Shown: positions 9,322 through 16,972 of the stretch, piece by piece
How positions within the stretch are numbered: position 1 is the stretch's first letter
Layout: each line of letters opens with the position of its first letter
NCBI RefSeq assembly: GCF_023156585.1
Contig: NZ_JALNMI010000004.1
Location: 324,753 to 388,752, forward strand
Direction: 5' to 3'
From: Subsaxibacter sp. CAU 1640
GTDB taxonomy: Bacteria > Bacteroidota > Bacteroidia > Flavobacteriales > Flavobacteriaceae
Length of the DNA stretch: 64,000 nt
Program-made: the position numbers and the translations under genes
The notes under the pieces: model-generated
Told to the model about the DNA's origin: nothing
What the model saw: the letters and a program-made list of their open reading frames with translations, nothing else
Databases searched by the model: none

Positions 9322-9349
9322 AAAAAGATTGCCCAATGGCAATCTTTTT
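9322..9349 (-). terminator. Intrinsic terminator of lpdA
   Basis: AAAAAGATTGCC pairs with GGCAATCTTTTT around a CAAT loop, just after the lpdA stop on the minus strand. A-runs and T-runs on both sides make it usable in both directions. Confidence 0.85.
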
Positions 9350-9370
9350 CATTTGTTATGTCGTTGCCGC

Positions 9371-10771
9371 TTAAACGTGCAAGGCTCTATCTTCAGTGGC
9401 GGCCAACGCAGCTTCCTTAATGGCTTCTGTAAACGTAGGGTGCGCATGAGACATTCGAGACACGTCTTCTGCACTCGCTCTAAATTCCATAGCAACCACA
9501 GCTTCCGCAATCATATCAGCAGCACGAGCACCTATCATGTGGACACCTAAAATCTCATCAGTAGATTTATCTGCAAGAATTTTTACAAATCCATCAAGAT
9601 CCATACTGGCACGACTACGTCCTAAAGCTCGCATCGGGAATTGTCCAACTTTATAGTCTACATTAGCCTCTTTTAATTGCTCTTCTGTTTTTCCAACGGA
9701 AGCAACTTCTGGCCAAGTATAAACGACGCCAGGAATCAAATTGTAATCGATGTGAGGTTTTTGTCCAGCCAAGGTTTCAGCTACAAATACACCTTCTTCC
9801 TCTGCTTTATGTGCCAACATAGCACCTTTCACAACGTCGCCAATGGCATAAATATTCTTTACATTGGTTTGAAGGTGATCATTTACTTCAATCTGACCTC
9901 TATCCGTCAATTTTACACCAGCAGCTTCAGCGTTCAATCCGTCTGTGTAAGGGCGTCTACCTACAGACACCAAACAGTAATCACCTTTAAATTCTACTTC
10001 TTCTCCTTTTTTATTGTCGGCTTTCACAATGACTTCATCACCTTTTCTCTCAACGGATTTCACTTTATGCGAAACTTCAACAGAGAATTTTGCCTTTTTA
10101 AATACTTTATTGAGTTCTTTAGATAGCCCAGAATCCATCGTTGGGATGATTCTATCCATATACTCCACAACAGTTACTTCTGCACCCAATCGTCTGTAAA
10201 CCTGCCCCAATTCCAAGCCAATGACTCCGCCTCCAATCACAATTAAATGCTTTGGAACTTCAGTCAATTTTAAAGCTTCAGTAGATGTTATAATTCGCTC
10301 TTTATCAATAGTTATAAAAGGTAAACTTGAAGGCTTGCTTCCAGTAGCGATAATGGTGTTTTTTGCCTCGATTTCTTCATCTTTCTCACCTTTTATGGTG
10401 ATATGAGTTGCATCCTTAAAACTTCCAACGCCTGTGTAAACATCAATCTTATTTTTCTTCATCAAGAAGTCAATACCACCGGTAGTTTGGTCTACAACCG
10501 ACTGCTTACGAGCAATCATCTGTTTCAAATTGACTTTGATGTCTCCGGGAATATCGATACCATGCTCTTCAAAATGCTTAATCGCATCTTCGTAGTGATG
10601 TGAAGAATCTAAAAGTGCCTTACTTGGAATGCAACCAACATTGAGACAAGTACCTCCAAGAGTTGAGTATTTTTCGATAATGGCAGTTTTCATGCCCAAT
10701 TGCGCACAACGGATTGCTGCTACATAACCTCCAGGACCAGAGCCTATAACGGCTACATCATATGAATTCAT
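9371..10771 (-). CDS. lpdA: Dihydrolipoyl dehydrogenase (E3)
   Basis: The 466-aa flavoenzyme reoxidises dihydrolipoamide in pyruvate, 2-oxoglutarate and branched-chain dehydrogenase complexes. The FAD-binding GSGPGG is at residues 10-15. The redox-active pair is C42/C47 in GGTCLNVGCIPSK. The NAD site is IGGGVIGLELG, and the catalytic His-Glu block is HAHPTFTEAI near the C-terminus. Length is typical. It is a single-gene unit with its own promoter and terminator. Confidence 0.97.
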   Translation of the reverse strand: MNSYDVAVIGSGPGGYVAAIRCAQLGMKTAIIEKYSTLGGTCLNVGCIPSKALLDSSHHYEDAIKHFEEHGIDIPGDIKVNLKQMIARKQSVVDQTTGGIDFLMKKNKIDVYTGVGSFKDATHITIKGEKDEEIEAKNTIIATGSKPSSLPFITIDKERIITSTEALKLTEVPKHLIVIGGGVIGLELGQVYRRLGAEVTVVEYMDRIIPTMDSGLSKELNKVFKKAKFSVEVSHKVKSVERKGDEVIVKADNKKGEEVEFKGDYCLVSVGRRPYTDGLNAEAAGVKLTDRGQIEVNDHLQTNVKNIYAIGDVVKGAMLAHKAEEEGVFVAETLAGQKPHIDYNLIPGVVYTWPEVASVGKTEEQLKEANVDYKVGQFPMRALGRSRASMDLDGFVKILADKSTDEILGVHMIGARAADMIAEAVVAMEFRASAEDVSRMSHAHPTFTEAIKEAALAATEDRALHV

Positions 10772-10805
10772 AAAATTGTGTTTTTCGGTTTGTTAAAATT
10801 GACCA

Positions 10806-10813
10806 CAAAAATA
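10806..10813 (-). promoter_or_regulatory. -7 box TATTTTTG for lpdA
   Basis: On the minus strand TATTTTTG matches TAnnTTTG exactly, about 35 bases before the lpdA ATG. No clear -33 TTTG was found at standard spacing. Confidence 0.5.
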
Positions 10814-10882
10814 CGATTTTGATTCACCAATAGCGAATAAGGATTGATGATTTTTGCAATATTTTAAAGTACTGAATCTGTA

Positions 10883-11446
10883 TTAATTGATATAAAAACT
10901 TAATGATATTTGCAAAACACCATTCTTTAATTTTTCTCCATATTCATAGTCGTTAATATCGCGAAGGCCAAAATAGTAGCGAGCGTTGATACCAATAACT
11001 GATTCAGATTTAAAACCTAATCCTAAATTAAACCCATAGTCCTGTCCTTTGATGTTTTCAACATTAGAATCATAATTACCATCAGAGCTTTGCCTTGCCG
11101 AGACTAAAATTCCGCCTTGAGGTCCAGCTTCTAAAAAGAATCCTTTGCTAGGGTAAAATCTAAACATAATAGGAAGATTTATGTAATTTAAACGGAATTC
11201 TCTACTAGAACCGTTTTTTGCTTTTGCTCCTTGAGAAGAGAATAGCACTTCAGGAGCCAAAGAAAATTGTTCTGAAAACTCGTTTTCAATACCAAACCCC
11301 GCATGGAATGAAATTCTTGTAGTAAAGGATCGGCTTTCAGAACTAATATTTGCGAAGTTTATACCTGCCTTTATAATATTGTGTTGATTTTGTCCAAATA
11401 TAAATATTGATGACAAAAAAGCTATAGATAAAAAAATATACTTCAT
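10883..11446 (-). CDS. Outer-membrane beta-barrel (porin family) protein
   Basis: The 187-aa protein has a signal peptide (MKYIFLSIAFLSSIFIFGQ). Alternating strands follow, of the small PorT/OmpW-like barrel seen throughout Bacteroidota: AGINFANISSESRSF, FHAGFGIENEF, LPIMFRFYPSKGFFLEAGPQ, then LGLGFKSESVIGINARYYFG. Its ligand is unknown. It sits alone between lpdA and the CPBP gene. Confidence 0.82.
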   Translation of the reverse strand: MKYIFLSIAFLSSIFIFGQNQHNIIKAGINFANISSESRSFTTRISFHAGFGIENEFSEQFSLAPEVLFSSQGAKAKNGSSREFRLNYINLPIMFRFYPSKGFFLEAGPQGGILVSARQSSDGNYDSNVENIKGQDYGFNLGLGFKSESVIGINARYYFGLRDINDYEYGEKLKNGVLQISLSFYIN

Positions 11447-11545
11447 TGGGGGTTCGGATGATTTATAAAATTCCTACGTAAAAATATCATTAATTATCAT
11501 TAAAGCAAATGAAATTCTCAGTACAAGCTTAAGCACATCCAATAA

Positions 11546-12172
11546 TCAACTAGGAAACCCAAGCATGTTGCCCATTCCCACGGTAAATAACCAACAGCCA
11601 TAAATGGTATGCTCTATAGACACCAACAGGGTTGATTTAGTTTTGTCATAGGTCAACGCAAATAAAATGCCGCCCAGAAAGGTCATCAAAAGCACCAATG
11701 GATTTCGATAAAAAATATGCGCCAGTGAAAACACAATGGCATTTACAAAAATGAATAAGGATCTGCTTCTGAATAATGATGCATACCTCTGAAAATAAAG
11801 GGTTCTATAGATCAATTCCTGTGGATAGACGGAAAACGTAGCGTACAGAAATAGAATGACCATCCACAATTTTGGCTTTTGAAATAAGACATGAAAAAGG
11901 TCCTCCCTAGCAGTAAACCACATATAGAGAATCGTCAATGCCGCTATGATGGTAAGTTTGATGAGTACGTGCTTAAAAAATGACCGCCATTGAAGATTTG
12001 GAGCCATCTTAAATTTGTTGCCTTCCACCATCAAAAGCACATAAATAACATATATAAAACCGGAAACCGCTAAAAATGCCTTGATGATAAAAGGATAATC
12101 AATGGCGAAACTCACGGGCAGGGCAATAAATATCAAGAAAAATTCTGTTAATCTATATCTTACCGATTCCAT
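11546..12172 (-). CDS. CPBP-family intramembrane protease homologue
   Basis: The 208-aa protein (from the ATG at 12172) has six or so membrane spans. The family motif 1 reads PQELIYRTLYFQRY, where CPBP (Abi) proteases usually have EExxxR. Motif 2 (SLAHIFY) and a later EHTIYG keep the histidines. The first glutamate is therefore a glutamine here. A longer start at 12211 would overlap the Lrp gene by 35 bp, whereas the chosen one leaves 4 bp. It is likely cotranscribed with the Lrp gene. Substrate unknown. Confidence 0.8.
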   Translation of the reverse strand: MESVRYRLTEFFLIFIALPVSFAIDYPFIIKAFLAVSGFIYVIYVLLMVEGNKFKMAPNLQWRSFFKHVLIKLTIIAALTILYMWFTAREDLFHVLFQKPKLWMVILFLYATFSVYPQELIYRTLYFQRYASLFRSRSLFIFVNAIVFSLAHIFYRNPLVLLMTFLGGILFALTYDKTKSTLLVSIEHTIYGCWLFTVGMGNMLGFPS

Positions 12173-12176
12173 GATT

Positions 12177-12635
12177 TTAAAGGTTGATAGCCGTGGTGTG
12201 TTTGACTTCATTTATGACAAACATGCTGTGCGTGCTACCTATATGGCTTATGGAAGTCAGCTTTTTGACCATAAATTCCCTAAACTCCTCCATATTGCCA
12301 ACGATGACCTTAAGCAAATAGTCATAATCTCCACTAATATGGTAACATTCCATGACTTCTGCAAGATTAGCCACCTCTTTCTCAAATTTAATCACATAAT
12401 CTTGAGTGTGTTGCACCAATTTAATATGGCAAAAAGCAACAAAAGTCTTCCCTACTTTTTCTTTCTGTACTAAAGCAACATTTTTAAAAATGACGCCTTC
12501 TTTTTCAAGCTTTTTGATGCGCTCGTATACTGCCGTGACTGACAAGTTCAGTTTATTGGAAAGCTCTTTATTGGTTCGCTTACTGTCCTCCTGAAGAAGT
12601 TTTAGAAGTTTTTTATCGATAGCATCAAAATTCAT
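12177..12635 (-). CDS. Lrp/AsnC family transcriptional regulator
   Basis: The 152-aa protein has an N-terminal winged helix-turn-helix (DKKLLKLLQEDSKRTNKELS then LSVTAVYERIKKLEKEGVI) and a RAM ligand-binding domain (ECYHISGDYDYLLKVIVGN). It is divergent from the PLP lyase gene at 12795, with about 160 bp between them. Lrp-type regulators often control such a neighbour in response to an amino acid, so regulation of the lyase is a reasonable inference. Confidence 0.92.
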   Translation of the reverse strand: MNFDAIDKKLLKLLQEDSKRTNKELSNKLNLSVTAVYERIKKLEKEGVIFKNVALVQKEKVGKTFVAFCHIKLVQHTQDYVIKFEKEVANLAEVMECYHISGDYDYLLKVIVGNMEEFREFMVKKLTSISHIGSTHSMFVINEVKHTTAINL

Positions 12636-12794
12636 AATTGAAAATTTTTCAGTTTAAAGTAAGTTTTATGAGCAACGACTAACTCTTATTCTAATAATCA
12701 CTATAAAATTAGAATAAAATTCTAAATATCTACAGATACATTGATTTTTTGTCCTATTAAAATGATATTTGATGAACAATTAAACACTAAAGTA

Positions 12795-13997
12795 ATGGCA
12801 TTTAAACCAGCTAACAATATTCAGGATTTACAATATTTTGGGGAATTTGGAGGTGTGAATCCTTCTATTTCAGATTCATCAACCTATACATTTCTTTCGG
12901 CAAAAACGATGTTCGATACCTTTGAAGGCAATGCCGATGGCTGTTATCTCTATTCACGACACTCCTCGCCTTCCAATCTCTATTTAGGCGAAGCCTTGGC
13001 TGCAATGGAAGGTACAGAGACAGCCAATGTTACCGCTTCAGGTATGGGTGCCATCACTGCTGTGATCATGCAATTGTGTGGCAATGGTGATCACGTCATC
13101 AGCAGCAGAACGATTTACGGTGGCACTTATGCGTTTCTGAAGAACTTTACGCCACGAATGGGAATCGACACAACATTTGTTGATATCACAAATCTCGATG
13201 CCGTGGAAGCTTCCATAACAGAAAACACTAAAATGATTTTCTGTGAGACGGTGAGCAATCCTTTATTGGAAGTTGCGGATTTAAAAGGTTTGGCTGCGTT
13301 GGCTAAAAAGTACCATATTAAGTTGGTGGTCGACAATACCTTTTCGCCTTTGAGCATCTCTCCTATTCAATTGGGCGCAGATGTCGTGATTCATAGCTTA
13401 ACAAAGTTTATTAATGGTAGCAGTGACACTGTGGGTGGCGTGATTTGCGGCACACAGGAGTTTATAGATAATTTGCGCAACGTCAATGATGGTGCCTGTA
13501 TGCTGCTTGGCTCCACTATGGATAGTTTGAGAGCTTCGTCTATCTTGAAAAATTTAAGAACGCTCCATATACGGATGCAGCAACATAGTAAGAACGGATT
13601 GTTTTTGGCGCAGAAGTTTGAAGCGGATGGATTGAAAACGGTGTATCCAGGACTTGAATCTCACCCTTCACATCAGCTATTCAAGGCGATGATGAATGAA
13701 CAGTATGGTTATGGCGGTATGCTGACCATTGATGTTGGCAACCTTGCCAAAGCCAACGAACTGATGGAACTGATGCAAAAACGAAATCTCGGATATCTTG
13801 CCGTGAGTTTAGGATTTTATAAAACCTTGTTTAGCGCGCCAGGAAGTTCCACGTCTTCTGAAATACCTGAAGACGAGCAAAAAGAAATGGGCTTGAGTGA
13901 CGGATTGATACGTTTCTCGATAGGGCTTGATGCGGATATACAGCGTACTTATGAGATGATGAAAGCTTGTATGGTGGAGCTGGATGTTTTGTCTTGA
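12795..13997 (+). CDS. PLP-dependent Cys/Met metabolism enzyme (methionine gamma-lyase/cystathionine gamma-synthase family)
   Basis: The 400-aa protein (start MAFKPANNIQDL) is a fold-type I PLP enzyme of the trans-sulfuration family. Visible are YSRHSSPSNL, ASGMGAI (phosphate cradle), VVDNTFSPL and the PLP lysine block HSLTKFINGSSDTVGG. The C-terminus keeps LIRFSIGLD. Members are lyases or synthases acting on methionine, cystathionine or homoserine esters, and sequence alone does not settle which. Upstream in-frame ATGs at 12741 and 12762 are possible, but the conserved part begins at 12795. It is divergent from an Lrp regulator. Confidence 0.87.
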   Translation: MAFKPANNIQDLQYFGEFGGVNPSISDSSTYTFLSAKTMFDTFEGNADGCYLYSRHSSPSNLYLGEALAAMEGTETANVTASGMGAITAVIMQLCGNGDHVISSRTIYGGTYAFLKNFTPRMGIDTTFVDITNLDAVEASITENTKMIFCETVSNPLLEVADLKGLAALAKKYHIKLVVDNTFSPLSISPIQLGADVVIHSLTKFINGSSDTVGGVICGTQEFIDNLRNVNDGACMLLGSTMDSLRASSILKNLRTLHIRMQQHSKNGLFLAQKFEADGLKTVYPGLESHPSHQLFKAMMNEQYGYGGMLTIDVGNLAKANELMELMQKRNLGYLAVSLGFYKTLFSAPGSSTSSEIPEDEQKEMGLSDGLIRFSIGLDADIQRTYEMMKACMVELDVLS

Positions 13998-14033
13998 TGT
14001 GTTGTTGAAACGGTTGGAATGGGTTACCGTTAG

Positions 14034-14205
14034 GTAGGAATGAGCTTCCAATGGGCAAATATAGTTTTTAACTATGGCAAAATGGGGTTCTGTCTCACTG
14101 AAAGACACGAATTCCAAATTCGTGCCATCGGGTTTGATATCCATTGAATTCTTGACGAAAAGAAATAAAAGGAATAAAGTGCATTAAGGTTAATAGTTTT
14201 TTCAT
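14034..14205 (-). pseudogene. Possible remnant of a secreted-protein gene
   Basis: On the minus strand an ATG at 14205 opens a signal-peptide-like stretch (MKKLLTLMHFIPFISF). A different frame then carries a protein-like segment (MDIKPDGTNLEFVSFSETEP and about 17 more residues). One base shift joins them. The downstream frame soon runs into the end of the PLP lyase gene. It includes a perfect hairpin (CACGAATT-CCA-AATTCGTG, 14106-14124), so part of this may be a palindromic repeat rather than decayed coding sequence. Confidence 0.3.
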
Positions 14206-14254
14206 TGAAGCTGATTTTAATATTATAACATAAAATCTCATAATATAAGATGCT

Positions 14255-14524
14255 TTATTCTTCTTTTACGGTCACCTTAAAATTCTTATATAAAAACTCC
14301 AATATGTAAGCTACAACAAGAAATCCTATAGCAAACAGTGAAGTCAATTTGAAACCTTCCATAGTTAAAAACACATATTTGAATGTACTTGAGATTATTT
14401 CAATTGGTTCAGCTGAACCTTTCATGTTAAGAATATTATTTATCAGAAAAAATAGATAAATTATGCAATAGCACATTAATATTCTTCTTATAAATGAAAG
14501 TCTAATGGTGATTTCTTGCTTCAC
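14255..14524 (-). CDS. Small hypothetical membrane protein
   Basis: The 89-aa protein has two hydrophobic segments (ILMCYCIIYLFFLINNIL and LTSLFAIGFLVVAYILEFLY), a short loop and a basic tail. Base composition is like the surrounding AT-rich tract. No family recognised. It may be a small inner-membrane protein. Confidence 0.5.
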   Translation of the reverse strand: MKQEITIRLSFIRRILMCYCIIYLFFLINNILNMKGSAEPIEIISSTFKYVFLTMEGFKLTSLFAIGFLVVAYILEFLYKNFKVTVKEE

Positions 14525-14849
14525 AAATTAAGATTGATTAATTAAGCCTAAAAGTATTGAATTTTTTCATAACATAATTTAAATCAGTTGTTTTTGTTTC
14601 TTCTTGATGAATAGTAAAAGATTAATATTAAATGTTGTCTAGATTATTAAGTGCAGTCAAATAGTTAAAGCAAGTAAAATCTTAAGATATAATGACCCGA
14701 TTACATCTTTTTCAATTAATGTAAGAATAGTTTTATAACATTAACCACTTAATCGATATATTAATTATTTCACCTAATGAATCACTAGAATTTTGAGATA
14801 TTTGATATAAAATCTATAAATAATAATTAATTAGATCTAGCCCCTCAAA
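14525..14849. other. Gene-free AT-rich stretch
   Basis: Very AT-rich, with scattered short inverted repeats but no convincing gene, terminator or structured RNA. Confidence 0.6.
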
Positions 14850-14951
14850 ATGAAAAAGAAACAAAAGAAAGTCATTAAAGAAAATATATTGTTTTTGATT
14901 GAAATTATTACGTTCATATTTTTTATCTGGCAATTAATAACTAATTATTAG
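14850..14951 (+). CDS. 33-aa single-span membrane peptide (possible)
   Basis: An ATG at 14850 opens 33 codons: a lysine-rich start (MKKKQKKVIKEN), then one hydrophobic helix (ILFLIEIITFIFFIWQLI), ending NY. The layout is that of a small membrane peptide. The stop overlaps the end of the convergent gene. No homologue recognised. Short AT-rich frames of this kind can arise by chance. Confidence 0.35.
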   Translation: MKKKQKKVIKENILFLIEIITFIFFIWQLITNY

Positions 14952-15204
14952 GAACTTTCAAAACCGATTGATAAACCATATTTTCAAGAAGTCTGTTTGG
15001 CTGCATCCCTCTTGTTAGGATTTGAAGCTTCTTGTGCAATTGCTGCAACCTTTTATTTGCTTGTCCGTTTGTATTGAATGTTTTTAGTTCTGAAATCAGG
15101 TTCTCGATTATCAGAATATTCAACAGTCTTTTATGTTGTTCTTTATTCAGTGTCGGAACACCCAAATAAAGAACTTGTGTTGCGTAATAGCTTGTGAAAT
15201 ACAT
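14941..15204 (-). CDS. Hypothetical protein, 87 aa
   Basis: A soluble, mostly helical 87-aa protein (KEQHKRLLNILIIENLISEL followed by a basic helix QANKRLQQLHKKLQ). The charged helical pattern is protein-like. No family is recognised. It ends 11 bp into the small convergent peptide frame. Confidence 0.45.
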   Translation of the reverse strand: MYFTSYYATQVLYLGVPTLNKEQHKRLLNILIIENLISELKTFNTNGQANKRLQQLHKKLQILTRGMQPNRLLENMVYQSVLKVPNN

Positions 15205-15316
15205 AAAACAAAATTACCACAAATTGTAGTTAGGTGTTGCTTTAAAATGTAGCAATGATTTAAGGGATAAACCCTTGAAATTATTTGCTATCAAGGGTAA
15301 TGATTATTATTGGATA

Positions 15317-16213
15317 TTACTGAATTGAATCCTTTTTAAGTTTAGATTCATAATTAATCTTAGGTTCCATCATTTTATAGCCTTCTGGTGGAAACAATTT
15401 GTCAATTTCAAGAACTAAAATGCTATATTCATAATTTTCATTTATTGGAATGCTATGTGGCATCATTTTATCTGGATGGTATTTAACAAAAATATACTTA
15501 TCATTAAAATATGCTATGTGATAATAATCTACTAATAATCCATAATTATCATACATATAGTCTTCAAAGTAATCATAGTTGACGAAATTTTTAGGGATTG
15601 TATTGTTTCTGCCAAATCTTTCGACATAGTTCAAGGTAAGTATAACAATTATCAAAAGATTAATTACTGCAGTTAATCTACTAAAAGGATGCAATATTAG
15701 GAACAATATTTTTTTAACTTTTTGCAATTTGGTCTTTACAACTGTTACTTTTTCAAAATTCACACTAAATAAAACAACCATACCCATTATGCTTAATACT
15801 AGAACCATAAAATCTTTAGATTCGATAAACCCAAATACTCCCTTTCCCTCATAAATTCTTTTTGCTATATTAAATCCCTCATAAATCCCACTTGAAATGC
15901 CAACCGTGGGTAATACTATTTTATAATATGTATCAAGTCTTTTTACAACAGGTCTAAAAACGTAAAGTGCAATTATTGCCATCAAAACAGGAATGAATGA
16001 TACAAGTGGGACCAATATCATTAATATTATTCCATCTGGAACTAATTGAGATAAAGAAAAGAATCTTAAATATGGCATACCAAAACTCATTAATGATAAG
16101 CCTTGCCATATTGCTCCTAATAAAGTAATAATAACTAAAAAAACTGGTGTATAAGCTTTAACATTGTCTAACCATTTTTTTAGATTGTTTTTAAATGTTA
16201 TTTCTTCTGCCAT
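15317..16213 (-). CDS. Hypothetical polytopic membrane protein
   Basis: A 298-aa protein (start MAEEITFKNNLKKW) with about six hydrophobic segments between residues 20 and 215 and a soluble acidic/aromatic C-terminal domain of about 85 residues (YDYFEDYMYDNYGLLVDYYH). I reject the longer start at 16258 because it lies inside a terminator-like hairpin (16247-16274). No family recognised. The C-terminal domain probably faces the periplasm or cytoplasm as a sensor or adaptor. Confidence 0.7.
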   Translation of the reverse strand: MAEEITFKNNLKKWLDNVKAYTPVFLVIITLLGAIWQGLSLMSFGMPYLRFFSLSQLVPDGIILMILVPLVSFIPVLMAIIALYVFRPVVKRLDTYYKIVLPTVGISSGIYEGFNIAKRIYEGKGVFGFIESKDFMVLVLSIMGMVVLFSVNFEKVTVVKTKLQKVKKILFLILHPFSRLTAVINLLIIVILTLNYVERFGRNNTIPKNFVNYDYFEDYMYDNYGLLVDYYHIAYFNDKYIFVKYHPDKMMPHSIPINENYEYSILVLEIDKLFPPEGYKMMEPKINYESKLKKDSIQ

Positions 16214-16246
16214 AATTGTATTTTGGTGATTTTTTATAAAAATAAC

Positions 16247-16274
16247 AAACCCATTCATTTGATTGAATGGGTTT
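16247..16274 (-). terminator. Strong hairpin, terminator-like on the minus strand
   Basis: AAACCCATTCA and TGAATGGGTTT form a perfect 11-bp stem with a 6-base loop. On the minus strand it is followed by TTATTTTTAT. No minus-strand protein gene lies just upstream, so it may end an RNA coming from 16290-16440 or the repeat array. Confidence 0.6.
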
Positions 16275-16479
16275 TATGATTAGATATTAACATAAGTTTC
16301 AAGACATCTTCAAAATGTCTTAATCGTTAGACCCCCACTGCCGTGGGAATGTAAAAAGAATTAAACGGTAACTTATTTGGTGCGCGTGAACTTGAAGCGG
16401 CTTATCTGTTTGTACTGATCGCTGCTGCTGTACAACTTTACACAGCTAATTTAACATTACCCAAAATTCGCAGCCCCAG
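16275..16479. other. Structured gene-free stretch beside the repeat array
   Basis: Holds a perfect 7-bp hairpin (AAGACAT / ATGTCTT) and a small G+C-rich hairpin (CCCAC-TGCC-GTGGG), then a more G+C-rich tract from 16379 leading into the 21-bp repeats. No gene was recognised. It could contain a small RNA. Confidence 0.4.
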
Positions 16480-16794
16480 AATCAGAATTGGCAACCTCGG
16501 AGTCAGAACTGGCAACCCCGTAGTCAGAATTAGTAAGTGCGGAGTCAGAATTAGCAAGTGCGGAGTTAGAAATGTCAAGTGCGGAGTTAAAAAACCTAAG
16601 TGCGGAGTCAGAATAGCCAACTGCGGAGTTAAAAAACTTAAGTGCGGAGTCAGAATTAGCAAGTGCGGAGTCAGAATACCTAAGTGCGGAGTTAAAAAAG
16701 TCAACTGCGGAGTCGGAATTGGTAAGTGCGGACTTAAAAAAGTCAAGTGCGGAGTTAGAAAAGTCAAGTGCGGAGTCAGAATACCCTTCCGCAA
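16480..16794. repeat. Tandem array of 15 units of 21 bp
   Basis: Fifteen head-to-tail 21-bp units of the form AGTCAGAATTAGCAAGTGCGG. The right part (AAGTGCGG) and the start (AGT) are constant, and the middle alternates between CAGAATTAG-like and TAAAAAAGT-like versions. Units 1, 2 and 15 are degenerate edges. Frames on both strands stay open because 21 is a multiple of three, so the minus-strand frames here (heptads such as SDSALAN) are not taken as genes. There are no unique spacers, so it is not a CRISPR. Confidence 0.95.
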
Positions 16795-16972
16795 CTACTA
16801 AATTCAAAACAAAATACAATAACAACCCAAAACCTCTGCTAACTGCCACTGCAAACTGCCTACTCCCTTCAACCAACTGTTTACGTTTTCATTCCACCGA
16901 GTCATATTTGCACAGCTATTTATAAAATCGTAACATTACATTCCGTAAATAACTCCTAACTAAAATATCCAA

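Noticed and set aside
9677-10126. 149-aa plus-strand frame opposite lpdA
   Set aside because: Phenylalanine-rich shadow of a complete enzyme gene.
16480-16794. CRISPR array
   Set aside because: Units are contiguous without unique spacers, and no cas genes are present. The same holds for 45739-46011.
16438-16876. Minus-strand frames of 118 and 139 aa over the first repeat array
   Set aside because: Period 21 is a multiple of three, so several frames stay open. No leader or conserved domain outside the repeats.
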